From NCBI GenBank assembly GCA_016744995.1, contig JADGDG010000008.1, forward strand, positions 96,681-160,680: 64,000 nucleotides of DNA, read 5' to 3'. Origin of the DNA: Gammaproteobacteria bacterium (GTDB lineage: Bacteria; Pseudomonadota; Gammaproteobacteria; GRL18). The first letter of the stretch is position 1. The number at the start of each line of letters is the position of its first letter. Below, one piece after another: positions 18,474 through 26,844 of this stretch. The notes under the pieces were generated by a model. It saw nothing but the letters and a program-made list of their open reading frames with translations, was not told where the DNA came from and made no database searches. A program made the translations under genes and the position numbers.

Positions 18474-18956
18474 TTGATTTTGGATAGTGACGCAGAAAGA
18501 ATACGACAAGCGAGTGAAATTCCGACATCAAAGCTTGAAAAATCACAGCGGTATATCATTTTTGTGATTTTGGCGATTGGATTAGTTGTCGATTTATTCT
18601 CAACAAATTTGCTTGCATTTCAGCGGAGCGGAGCTGTTGTTGTATGCGTAGGGATTTTTATTGGCTCAAAGTTATATGCAAGTACAGCTGCATTTCACGA
18701 AGAACTTTACAATGCAATTATCCTTGGTAAGGAAAAGCTTCATCGGCCATATATATGTGCAACCGGACAGATAGCTTTACCTACAACAGATATACCTAAT
18801 GCCGAACAGATTTATGACATGAGTGCGATTGCTCTTTCTGAATCATTGAAGAAAACGAGAAATAGAATTGTTAATCTTGAGGCTTGGACTCTAGTGTTGG
18901 GAACATTAGTTTGGGCCTTTGGCGATATTACAAAATTAATGCATCCAGTATTATGA
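18474..18956 (+). CDS. Small membrane protein, possible integron cassette gene
   Basis: A 160-aa protein not recognised by family. Two hydrophobic segments (about 29-48 and 52-70) suggest a two-TM inner-membrane protein with a cytoplasmic middle, and a third weak segment (about 138-155) lies at the end. No good ATG is in frame; TTG at 18474 or 18480 are the possible starts. GTTATGC lies 30 bp upstream and an attC-like sequence (18977-19017) lies 20 bp after the stop, an arrangement typical of integron gene cassettes. Function unknown. Confidence 0.65.
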   Translation: MILDSDAERIRQASEIPTSKLEKSQRYIIFVILAIGLVVDLFSTNLLAFQRSGAVVVCVGIFIGSKLYASTAAFHEELYNAIILGKEKLHRPYICATGQIALPTTDIPNAEQIYDMSAIALSESLKKTRNRIVNLEAWTLVLGTLVWAFGDITKLMHPVL

Positions 18957-18976
18957 AGGGAAGCTACCGCGAGCCA

Positions 18977-19017
18977 GCATAATAAATTGCTCCAGCGGAC
19001 AATTCAAAGCGTTATGA
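18977..19017 (+). other. attC-like (integron recombination) site, shortened
   Basis: GCATAAT (18977-18983, R''-like) is followed by AAATT and GCTCCAGCGGAC, a phrase familiar from the left half of many chromosomal-integron attC sites. GTTATGA (19011-19017, R'-like) closes it. The central hairpin and L' box are missing or shortened, so it is probably a relic. The match is by eye. Confidence 0.4.
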
Positions 19018-19057
19018 TCAAATATGCAATAAACATTGAGAAACAAATGGATGAAGA

Positions 19058-19090
19058 GTGATTCAAGACAGCCATAATTCAAAGATTCTG
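19058..19090 (+). repeat. Dispersed repeat end, copy 1
   Basis: Starts GTGATTCAAGACAGCC and continues ATAATTCAAAGATTC, matching four other places (24152, 34811, 38071, 40111). No inverted partner end was found nearby. Confidence 0.7.
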
Positions 19091-19411
19091 CAACCATCAC
19101 ACAAACGCCATGGAGCGTAATTAATAAAGGCAATATTATGTGATTTAAAGGCAGTTTTCCACTGCTCACTCTCTTTCTTTACCTGAGTAACTTCATCAGC
19201 GATAGTAGTCACATATTTTATCTTGACCAGTCATCAGCCACCGGCATAATAATCATGATTTTATCAGTTTGAAAGATTTTCACCTGACTGAGAAGCTCTT
19301 CCATCAAAGCAGAACCATCTTTCATTAGCAAAGTATCCGCTCATGAATAGCCAGAAAGAAAAAATAGTGCAGGCAGAGTAAAATTCCTGGTTTAGTACAA
19401 AATAATTTTAC

Positions 19412-22400
19412 CTAGTCTGACGCTCCCCGTAAACGGACATCAATGGGTTGGTTAATATCAAGATGTACATCCCTCTGTGGGAAAGCAATATTAATGCCCG
19501 CATCATTAAACTTATCATTGATCATTTCATTCAATTCACTAATCGTTTTCAAGCGATAATCCATATCTGGAATAAAGCAGCGTAGTTGCAGATCCAGCGT
19601 ATTATCACCAAAGCCGAAAAACAACACTTGCGGGACTGGTTCGTCAGAAACACGTTCATGTTCAACTGCGGCTGAAAGCAATAATTGTCTGGCCAGAGGA
19701 ATATCACTGCCATAAGCCACTCCGATAGGAATAATTAAGCGGGCTGTGGGATCCGATAATGACCAGTTTAATAATTGTCCAGTAATAAATTCTTTATTAG
19801 GCACCAGTAATTCTTTTCTATCCCGGGTCATAATAGTCGTTGCACGGATTTGTATTCGGCTCACAATACCTTCATTGTCTCCCACTGTCACATAATCACC
19901 AATTCGGATAGGACGTTCGAATAAAATGATAATACCACTGATAAAATTAGCCACAATTTCCTGCAGGCCAAAACCAATACCCACACTCAGAGCTGCAAAC
20001 ATCCACTGAAATTGCGCCCAGTCTGCACCAAGAATATTAAACACCACAAAAAAACCAATACCAATAATTGCATAATTGATTAAAGTGATCGCCGCATAAC
20101 GATTACCTGAATTGACGTTAGCCTGCAGCATTATGATTTCAATAATTGCGGGAAAGCGTTTTCCTCCAACAATAGTGATAATGGCCACTAAAATGGCAAA
20201 AAAGACATCCTTTAAAGTTACTGGCATAATTTTTTCAATACCATCAACCACACCTTTTCGATGCCAGAACTCCACTTTTTCAAAAATACTCAAGGCAGGA
20301 AATATGTCCATCCATATCAGGGCAAGCCCTGAAATACACAAAATAAATAACAGAAAATTAAGTAATTTATTTGATTCTTCACTCAGTGAAATAATATTGA
20401 TTTCAGGTTCTTCAAAATCAATCATATGTCCTTTATTGTCTTTTCCCTTTTCTTTATTCCTTAAAGCCTGGGCTGATTTACGCTTTTCATAAGCCTTTTT
20501 TAAAGCATATTTACGCCGAATCAACAGTAACCAGCGCAGTGATAATTGCTGCAGGAGAACTAAAGCAAAAATCAACCAGATAGTTTCCATCAGACTCAAA
20601 GTCAGTTTTCCTGCTGTAAAAACATAACCAACCAGCGTCAGCCCCATAATAATCATCACACTCAGTAATGAAAGAAAAAACCATAAGCCCTGAAATCGAG
20701 CAAAAATACTTTTAGGATCCTTTTTTGCCACAGCTGAAAGCAAGCCGGTTTCAGGTTTAAGCAATCGAAAGAAGAAAATGGCAAAGGCTATCATAACCAC
20801 TACAAGAGCCAGACGCCCCAATCCGCCATTCACTTCTACAACATCTTTAGAAGTCAATACAGCAGAGATAAAAATAGCAGGGATTAATGTCATCATCATA
20901 CGCAGCAAGATTTTTCTCAAACCAGAAATTATTTCACGAGACCATTTAAAATGTATTTCTGCCAGTCCTTCAGGCAGGCAGATATAGCGAAAGAGCTGTA
21001 AAGAAAAGACCGGTAAAACAATCAATGTCAGCCCTGCTGCAATGGCATGAGAAAATTCTGAAACATAGACCATTTTATTTAATTGATAACCTGTGAGCAG
21101 AAAAAAAGCAGGCAACGGTACTGCTAATAAAAAAGTGTAATTAATGGCCTTAAACGTATAAAGCAAACGGTCGGTACTAATTCGTCTGGTTTTCTTGCCG
21201 GTATTAACCAGCAATTGCTTTATTTTATTTTTCTGAAATATCAGGACAATAATAATGAACAAAACAAAGGGATAAATAATGGATGAATAGTTGAGCATAT
21301 GAATAAAATCTTTAAGAAATTCATTCCATTTTGAAGGTGATAATATAAAGGTTATCTGCCCGGGGATATTCATTATATTATTCATATCTATCACCGGAGC
21401 ACTGCGCAGCCAGAATATATGTTCACCTAATAATTTTGCAAAGTGCTCTGAAACATTGAGTAGTTTTTTCTCTGAAAAATCCAGAGCACTAATGGCTTTC
21501 AGATAAGTGCTGTCAATTGTCACTGCTTTGCCCAACAGCACTGTTCTTGTTTGAATCAGAGCAATTAAATCAGCCTGTATCTGACTTTGTATTTCAGGCG
21601 AAACATCCTTCATCCACTGTGTAGCATACTCCGTATTATTTTTAATTCGTTTCAACTCTTCATGGTACTGGATATTTTTTAAACTTAGCAGAGCAACTAG
21701 TTGTTCTCTCTTATCCAGGCGTTTCAAATAGAGTTGACGATCAGGCAATGATTTACTCTGTTCCTGAAGCATCTGACCCATAATCTGGTTTAAACCAGCA
21801 ATATTCAGTTTTTTTCGGGTGTTGTTAAACTGCGCCATAAGGCGTTTAGTTTCTTCATTTGAGTCATTCTCATCCGATTCCAGTTTAATAAGAGCACTAT
21901 TTTTTCTATTGATGTCTTCACTTAATTCAGAGTTTAACTGGGCCAGAGATTGTATTAAAGGATGCTTACCCTGTGATTTAACATTTTCCTTATGAGTTAT
22001 TTCCTGATTTTTTTTAATTTCAGCACTGCGTTTAAAATCAACCTGCTGCTTAAGCAAAAGAACACGCTGATTAATCCGTTTTAAATTTAAAGAGGTATAT
22101 TTATTTTTTAACTCAAGTAACTGTACACGCAGGGGCTGACTTAATAACCGCCGATCCAGCATTTTTAGTTCGCTGCGCAAAGCCGAAATCTGTGCATTTA
22201 ACAACCATTCCTGAGCCTTTCTGGTCTCGTCTGAATCACCTGAGACAGGAAGTTTTTTGTCTTCTAATAACTGTTCCAGCTTGTACTTGCTTTCAATGAG
22301 CTGCGTTCTGATTGTTGGAGCATTACTGGATTCATCCTCAAGCGATTGTTTTAAATATGATTCTTTTGCTTCTACAGCAGCCTGATTGGCTGACTCTGAA

Positions 22401-22780
22401 TTTAATCGCTGCTCCAGCTCTGTCAGCTCAATATTTTTAATACTTTTGTTCAATTCTTCAGGTGTTTTTTCTTTCCTCTGATTTTTTTCCAGCTGCTCAA
22501 GTTCTTTTTTAAATTTTTTGATTTCATCTGGTGCATTTTTTCTTGCCGTATTAAAATTGATTGCCTGCTGTTTATTTTTTTTAATTGCTTCCAGAGAATC
22601 AAGTGTTTTGGCGTAGAGACTCAACAACAATTTTTTTGCATGTTCATCTAAACCAGTCTCAACTTCTATTAATTTAATTTTTTCCTGAACCTTTTTTTCA
22701 CTCACCAGCTCTGTTCCCATGGAAAAAGCAGAATTCATAAAGAAAATGGTACTAAAAATTAACAGATAAATAGCTTTCAT
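19412..22780 (-). CDS. Large MscS-family mechanosensitive channel (MscK/KefA-like)
   Basis: About 1122 aa from the chosen start. The frame stays open to 22966, but ATG at 22780 has GAGAG upstream and begins a clear signal peptide ('MKAIYLLIFSTIFFMNSAFS'). A long periplasmic coiled-coil region rich in Lys/Glu/Gln (about 20-470) follows, then around eleven membrane helices. The C-terminal MscS core has the pore helix 'FAALSVGIGFGLQEIVANF', 'RPIRIGDYVTVGDNEGIV', 'IPNKEF'-like 'LVPNKEFI', and terminal 'FPQRDVHLD'. This is the layout of MscK/YbdG-YjeP-type large channels, which gate on membrane tension or ions. Confidence 0.92.
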   Translation of the reverse strand: MKAIYLLIFSTIFFMNSAFSMGTELVSEKKVQEKIKLIEVETGLDEHAKKLLLSLYAKTLDSLEAIKKNKQQAINFNTARKNAPDEIKKFKKELEQLEKNQRKEKTPEELNKSIKNIELTELEQRLNSESANQAAVEAKESYLKQSLEDESSNAPTIRTQLIESKYKLEQLLEDKKLPVSGDSDETRKAQEWLLNAQISALRSELKMLDRRLLSQPLRVQLLELKNKYTSLNLKRINQRVLLLKQQVDFKRSAEIKKNQEITHKENVKSQGKHPLIQSLAQLNSELSEDINRKNSALIKLESDENDSNEETKRLMAQFNNTRKKLNIAGLNQIMGQMLQEQSKSLPDRQLYLKRLDKREQLVALLSLKNIQYHEELKRIKNNTEYATQWMKDVSPEIQSQIQADLIALIQTRTVLLGKAVTIDSTYLKAISALDFSEKKLLNVSEHFAKLLGEHIFWLRSAPVIDMNNIMNIPGQITFILSPSKWNEFLKDFIHMLNYSSIIYPFVLFIIIVLIFQKNKIKQLLVNTGKKTRRISTDRLLYTFKAINYTFLLAVPLPAFFLLTGYQLNKMVYVSEFSHAIAAGLTLIVLPVFSLQLFRYICLPEGLAEIHFKWSREIISGLRKILLRMMMTLIPAIFISAVLTSKDVVEVNGGLGRLALVVVMIAFAIFFFRLLKPETGLLSAVAKKDPKSIFARFQGLWFFLSLLSVMIIMGLTLVGYVFTAGKLTLSLMETIWLIFALVLLQQLSLRWLLLIRRKYALKKAYEKRKSAQALRNKEKGKDNKGHMIDFEEPEINIISLSEESNKLLNFLLFILCISGLALIWMDIFPALSIFEKVEFWHRKGVVDGIEKIMPVTLKDVFFAILVAIITIVGGKRFPAIIEIIMLQANVNSGNRYAAITLINYAIIGIGFFVVFNILGADWAQFQWMFAALSVGIGFGLQEIVANFISGIIILFERPIRIGDYVTVGDNEGIVSRIQIRATTIMTRDRKELLVPNKEFITGQLLNWSLSDPTARLIIPIGVAYGSDIPLARQLLLSAAVEHERVSDEPVPQVLFFGFGDNTLDLQLRCFIPDMDYRLKTISELNEMINDKFNDAGINIAFPQRDVHLDINQPIDVRLRGASD

Positions 22781-23423
22781 CAGCTCTCGATTCAGAATAA
22801 ATAAAAAACATATTATGACAGTGAAAATTATGAATTTCAAAAATAAAAGATTGATTAATCGATTAATTTTGCTACAAATGGATAATACCTGCCTGAAGTG
22901 AGCCCCAATGAATAGTAATTTCCATTTTTTTACATAAACAAATATTACTGATGCTTGCCTTGTCATTAATTCCAGGACTGGCTTACATATTCTCGGGCTG
23001 GCTCAATGGCGTCATCATGTAAATTCTTATCTGGCATGGATAGTCCTACTTGTCTCAATTTGAGGCTACTATGGGACTAAGATAAATTATTTTATTTCAG
23101 GATATTTTGACGGTTTCTTGATGGCTATTGCTGCTACTGGAACCAATTCTGAACAAGGAAGAACTGTAACTATTCAAATGCAAAGGATGGCAAGAAATAA
23201 ATTTGTTGGTATGCGTACATATGTAAGTGAAGGAAAAATAGTAACTTCAGAATTAATGAATTGGGAAAAACAACCTGTTCAAAGTAAAAACAGTAGCTAA
23301 TCTCGGGTAGCCGGAGGTATTTAACCAAAACACTGACCATGTGGCTTGTCCAGTCAGCCAGTTCCAGATTTGTGTGACATAGTAATTCAGACTTAATCAG
23401 GCAGTTGAGATAACCTCCTGTTA
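22781..23423. other. Intergenic region with one doubtful small ORF
   Basis: Between the large channel and the toxin gene. A 60-codon frame with ATG at 23121 (ending 23300) gives a plausible-looking basic protein rich in Met/Arg/Thr, but its ribosome site is weak and no family is recognised. It may be a fragment of a lost gene. Nothing else is seen. Confidence 0.3.
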
Positions 23424-23714
23424 TAGGTGCCCCAACCAATATGAAGGACGTCGTCTAAGGTGTGCTATAGCCAATACTTGAACTTGACCGGAAACCTCTC
23501 GAAATAAAATATTGAAAGGAAAATTTTCCATTTTACCCCGTTGAATATCAGGCTTTCTTTCTACCGGAAACCTGCCTGGAAATCCACAGATCGTAGTCAT
23601 AGTTGCCTCAAATTCTGTAAGATATGTGGCACCAAGACCTGCTCGTTTTGATTCATAATAGGCTACTGTCTCTAAATGTTCGACCTCAGCAATTGGGTGA
23701 AACTCGTAGTTCAT
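23421..23714 (-). CDS. ParE/RelE-family toxin
   Basis: A 97-aa protein matching the ParE/RelE toxin fold: an N-terminal helical hairpin with 'AYYESKRAGLGATYLTEFEA', then strands with 'GRFPVERKPDIQRGKMENFP' and 'NILFREV...VLAIAHLRRRPSYW'. The Arg/His-rich C-terminus is typical. ParE members poison gyrase and RelE members cleave mRNA; which applies here cannot be told. Its ATG overlaps the antitoxin stop by 4 bp (ATGA), so the two are translationally coupled. Confidence 0.88.
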   Translation of the reverse strand: MNYEFHPIAEVEHLETVAYYESKRAGLGATYLTEFEATMTTICGFPGRFPVERKPDIQRGKMENFPFNILFREVSGQVQVLAIAHLRRRPSYWLGHL

Positions 23715-23935
23715 CGTAAAAGTGCTTGTGCTTTTAGCCTGACTTCATCCGCAGGGATCGGTTGTACAGTCCCATTGTCAATATCTTTGGCTCTTCGACT
23801 GGCTTCAAGAAGCCAATCCTCAGCAATTTCACTTTCTGATGGTGAGTCAAGGCTGAGTAATAATTTTTGTGCTAATTCAGCCCTTTCATCTTCTGATAGG
23901 TGAAGCGCTTCAGATTCAATTTGTTTCAAAGTCAT
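23711..23935 (-). CDS. Antitoxin, addiction-module component family
   Basis: About 74 aa from ATG at 23935 (a longer frame reaches 23974, but AGG lies upstream of the inner ATG and homologues begin 'MTL..IE.EAL.L'). The 'LSEDERAELAQKLLLSLD' helix and the charged, C-terminal toxin-wrapping region are typical of the putative addiction module component family (TIGR02574). It neutralises the ParE/RelE-type toxin encoded immediately downstream. Autoregulation is common in such pairs; no operator was identified here. Confidence 0.85.
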   Translation of the reverse strand: MTLKQIESEALHLSEDERAELAQKLLLSLDSPSESEIAEDWLLEASRRAKDIDNGTVQPIPADEVRLKAQALLR

Positions 23936-24151
23936 TTTATAACCTGTTGATTTAGATGATTTTTTCTCTAACATACAGTAAACTTCTGTTTGTATCTTAG
24001 GATAACAGAAAGCATAGCTAAGCCCATAATTAATATTAGCATATATTCTGTACTTAAAAAGTCGATCATTACATACAAAGCACTGTTTTTTACCAACCTG
24101 TCTGTGTGTGGCTGTTATTTAGATATCCATATACTCTGACATATCCAAAAG

Positions 24152-24184
24152 GTGATTCAAGACAGCCATAATTTGAAAATTAGT
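24152..24184 (+). repeat. Dispersed repeat end, copy 2
   Basis: GTGATTCAAGACAGCC followed by ATAATTTGAAAATTA, just outside the 3' end of the LysE gene within DR-L. No clear inverted partner at the other end of DR-L; the sequence there shows only weak similarity (AGACTGCC on the opposite strand in the other copy). Confidence 0.7.
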
Positions 24185-24224
24185 AGTAGCTTTACCCAAG
24201 CTCCTCAACCTCTTATGTTTCATA

Positions 24225-24818
24225 TCAACTTATAAATAACCATAAAGCAGTAACACTTAGTAGTGAGCCAAACAATAACCCTTGAACTCTTTGTGTATTT
24301 TTTTTGGAGACAAATAAAGCAAGAGATTTACCTCCAAGGATCCAAATCATACTGGTTGTTAATGTCAAAGACACGAGAGCAAATGTCAAAATGAATATTT
24401 GTCTGTAACCACCAGTTTCTGGAGTATAGAATTGTGAGAACATAATTGTTGGTACTAGCAAATACTTGGCATTTAGTATCTCTACAACCACCCCATCTCT
24501 GAAGGTAAGTGGTTCAACTGCTTCTTTTAAAGTATTCGACATTTTGAAAAATTTAAATGCAAGATACAGAAGGAAAATAATACCCATGTACTTTATCGTA
24601 ATCGTTATCTCGGGATAAGTCGAAAGTAGAAAATTAAGCCCAAATCCGACAGCTAATGTCTGAAAAATGCTGGTAATATTTGTTGCCAACCAAAAGGGGA
24701 TTGTTCCCTTAACACCGAAAGAACTACCAGAAGCAGCATATAAAATATTTGCAGGGCCTGGGCTTATAACTATTGGTAATAAAGTAATAAGCCATGAAAG
24801 TGCATATTCAGTGTTCAT
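24225..24818 (-). CDS. LysE/RhtB-family amino-acid exporter, copy 1
   Basis: A 197-aa inner-membrane protein with about six TM helices. The family start motif 'LPIVISPGPANILYAASGSS' (residues 14-33, with the conserved PGP) identifies the LysE/RhtB exporters, which export amino acids or small metabolites. ATG at 24818 has GAAGGAA upstream. The sequence GTTATGC (minus strand, 24831-24837) ends 12 bp before the start, like an integron R' site. A copy differing at about four residues lies at 34884-35477. Confidence 0.88.
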   Translation of the reverse strand: MNTEYALSWLITLLPIVISPGPANILYAASGSSFGVKGTIPFWLATNITSIFQTLAVGFGLNFLLSTYPEITITIKYMGIIFLLYLAFKFFKMSNTLKEAVEPLTFRDGVVVEILNAKYLLVPTIMFSQFYTPETGGYRQIFILTFALVSLTLTTSMIWILGGKSLALFVSKKNTQRVQGLLFGSLLSVTALWLFIS

Positions 24819-24887
24819 TTATTCCTTCAAGCATAACGCCAATAATTAGCTTGCAAATTGAAAACTTTGGGACGGCAGTCCGATGAT

Positions 24888-25167
24888 AAACAGGTTTCTG
24901 CAAAAAAAAAGTCCCTTTATTTAACCTCAGCGCTGCAGCCTGATAGCTTTCAGCGCCATCTTCCAGTATAAAGTCCCGCTCTGCATTGAGCGGATTGTTC
25001 ACTGCATCGGCCAGACTGTTTAAGGTGTCCAGAAGCATAAAGTCATCATACTGTACTAATTCAGCCGCCTGCTCTTCTTTATCTTCGGTAACTATTTTTT
25101 ACCAGACAGGCACCATAAGAGTTAACAACAAACCCAGCAGTGTCATTCGCAGTACTAATTTTTTCAC
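24888..25167 (-). pseudogene. Chimeric relic: LRR-protein signal peptide fused to effector C-terminus
   Basis: Reading leftward from GTG at 25167, the frame matches the start of the LRR protein at 26679 ('KKLVLRMTLLGLLLTLMVPV', then a TAA in place of Ser, then 'IVTEDKEEQAA'). It switches in frame at 'EEQAA|ELVQYDDF' to the C-terminus of the 31-kb effector ('LLDTLNSLADAVNNPLNAER', 'LRLNKGTFF'). An extra T in a T-run then shifts frame, and homology stops at 24888 where DR-L begins. The junction shares GGCT with both parents. It is clearly a deletion product and not functional. Confidence 0.85.
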
Positions 25168-25245
25168 TCAGCTCTTCATTAAAAAATTCATTTAAAATAA
25201 TATTTGTCTTTCAGTGACTTGGTAAAGGAGTTTATTAATACCATA

Positions 25246-25312
25246 AGTGGTCAGTGGTTCTAAACAGAGTAATTGTGACTGCAGTTCCTGGCGGCACAGG
25301 GCATGGATTTTC
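25246..25312 (-). pseudogene. Scrap of effector N-terminal coding sequence, relic 2
   Basis: About 65 bp matching the effector gene near 31545-31612 (the 'ELQSQLLRLEPL' region), with shared phrases GACTGCAG-TTCCTGG and GGGCATGG. It is isolated between the LRR gene and the chimeric relic, so it is a remnant of a deleted effector copy. Confidence 0.75.
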
Positions 25313-25338
25313 ATAATGATGAATAATATGATTGTTTA

Positions 25339-26679
25339 TTATTTCTTCTGTCCCCTTTGTTCGTATGCATCTCTTATGTGTTTTCTTGTAAATTTGAGTA
25401 TTTCCTCAAGATCTTTTGGAGAAATATCAGGTGTACCTCTGGTATAGAAATATGACAGGTTTGTCAAATTTTCATAATTTTCTATTTTTTTTAATTTTGT
25501 TTCTCTGAGTTTTAAGTAGGCGAGCTTTTGCAGCTTATCCAGACCTTCCATTTTTGTTATTTTATTTTCACTTAGATCAAGATAGTGCAAATTTTCCAGC
25601 TTATCCAGGCCTTCAATTTTAGTGATCTGGGTATAACTTAAAACTAATTCTCTAAGATTTTTCAGCTTATCAAGACCTTCAATTTTTTTTATTTTTGTGC
25701 CGTCAAGTTTTAAGAATTCAAGGTTAACCAGGGGATCAAGATTTTCCATTTTTTCAATAGGATTACCCTGTAAATAAAGTGTATTGAGTTCAGCCTGACT
25801 GGTGAAATTTTCAATTTTTTCAATTTGGTTCATGGACAAACCCAGTCGTGATAATTTTTTCAGGTTTTCCAACCCTTCAATTTTTTTGACCCGATTATCG
25901 GTCAGATGCAACCATTCCAGATTTTTTAGATTTTCCAGTCCTTCTAATTTTGCTATCTCATGAAAGCGGATTTCAAATCGTTTTAATTTTTTCAAATTGT
26001 CCAGGTTTTCAAGTTTGGTGATTTTTTGCTTGATATAACTGCTGGCATCCAGTTCAAGGACTTCTAAATTGACCAGATTATCCAGGCCTTCCAGTTTTCC
26101 TATGTAGGTTATCCTCATATAGAGCTCTTTTAGAGAGGGAATATTGTCCAGGTTTTCAAGTTTAGTGATTGGGTTAGTACTTAAATTAAGAATTTTTAAT
26201 TGTGGTAAGTTTTTTAGAATACCAATTTTCTTTAATCGGGTGTGATCCAAATCTAGACCTTCAAGAGCCGGTAAATTTTTCAGGCTATCAAACTGTTTAA
26301 TCTTTGTACATGAACGGCATGAAAAAAAGACCAGTGACTTAAAGTTCTCAATTAATGAAAGGTTACTAAATTTTGTATGGTTCATATTAATGGCAACCAC
26401 TTTGCCTTTTTCATTTAAATAAATTCTGTCATCACTGATATTTTTTATAGGCCAGACTTTTGTTCTTCCCTTTCTATGCACTAACTGATATCCATCACGC
26501 TGTCCGTCAAGGATCACAAGAATGAAGCGGATCTGATCCCAACTCAGTTTGGCATCAGTCATTAGTGCCTCAATAGCCGCCTGCTCTTCTTTATCTTCAG
26601 TGACTATTCTTGACCAGACTGGCACCATAAGAGTTAACAACAAACCCAATAGTATCATTTGCAGTACTAGTTTTTTCAT
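25339..26679 (-). CDS. Secreted leucine-rich-repeat protein, copy 2 (candidate immunity protein)
   Basis: A 446-aa protein: signal peptide (residues 1-23, cut near 'VPVWS'), a non-repeat N-terminal domain (about 24-110) with two Cys in 'FSCRSCTKI', then about twelve 22-residue SDS22-type leucine-rich repeats of the form 'LENLxxLExLxLxxNxIxK'. Such LRRs bind proteins. Periplasmic location is inferred. The C-terminal repeats are nearly identical to the LRR gene at 26845, while the first ~110 residues diverge. Position downstream of vgrG and a large effector candidate suggests an immunity role; no known LRR immunity family was recognised. Confidence 0.85.
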   Translation of the reverse strand: MKKLVLQMILLGLLLTLMVPVWSRIVTEDKEEQAAIEALMTDAKLSWDQIRFILVILDGQRDGYQLVHRKGRTKVWPIKNISDDRIYLNEKGKVVAINMNHTKFSNLSLIENFKSLVFFSCRSCTKIKQFDSLKNLPALEGLDLDHTRLKKIGILKNLPQLKILNLSTNPITKLENLDNIPSLKELYMRITYIGKLEGLDNLVNLEVLELDASSYIKQKITKLENLDNLKKLKRFEIRFHEIAKLEGLENLKNLEWLHLTDNRVKKIEGLENLKKLSRLGLSMNQIEKIENFTSQAELNTLYLQGNPIEKMENLDPLVNLEFLKLDGTKIKKIEGLDKLKNLRELVLSYTQITKIEGLDKLENLHYLDLSENKITKMEGLDKLQKLAYLKLRETKLKKIENYENLTNLSYFYTRGTPDISPKDLEEILKFTRKHIRDAYEQRGQKK

Positions 26680-26757
26680 TCAGGTCTCCATTAAAAAATT
26701 CATTTAAACGATTATTGGTCTTTAAAAGCCTTGTAATGTGGGTTCCAGGGCCATAAG

Positions 26758-26820
26758 TGTTCAGTGGTTTTAAGTGGAGTAATTATGACTGCAGTTCCTG
26801 GCACCGGGCATGGGTTTTCA
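26758..26820 (-). pseudogene. Scrap of effector N-terminal coding sequence, relic 1
   Basis: About 63 bp matching effector DNA at 31550-31612, lying between the two LRR genes. Leftward it runs into GGCCCTGG and an AAGGCTT phrase that also occur at the very end of the intact effector gene and its 3' flank (28236-28260). This suggests a nearly complete internal deletion of an effector copy that left both ends. Confidence 0.75.
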
Positions 26821-26844
26821 TAATGGTGAATAATATGATTGTTT

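Larger units (their letters stand above)
18957..19411. other. Accessory gap with attC-like site, repeat end and coding debris
   Basis: Holds an attC-like sequence (18977-19017), a copy of the GTGATTCAAGACAGCC repeat end (19058), and on the minus strand around 19230-19340 a short coding-like stretch (about 30 codons without stop, containing 'LMEELLSQVKIFQTDKIMII') that looks like debris of a lost gene. No intact gene. Confidence 0.4.
24144..24887. repeat. Direct repeat DR-L carrying LysE (left flank of the vgrG island)
   Basis: 744 bp nearly identical, in the same orientation, to 34803-35547; only scattered substitutions and one indel were seen by eye. It begins with CCAAAAGGTGATTC and ends with GGCAGTCCGATGAT; outside these points the sequences diverge. 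The two repeats bracket the whole vgrG/effector/LRR block. Confidence 0.9.

Noticed and set aside
22781..22966. N-terminal extension of the large MscS-family channel
   Set aside because: The inner ATG at 22780 has a ribosome site and starts a signal peptide; the extension would bury it behind a second hydrophobic stretch.
24144..24887. LysE repeat as a transposon with terminal inverted repeats
   Set aside because: One end has the GTGATTCAAGACAGCC sequence, but the other shows only weak inverted similarity and there is no transposase, so it is described as a direct repeat.
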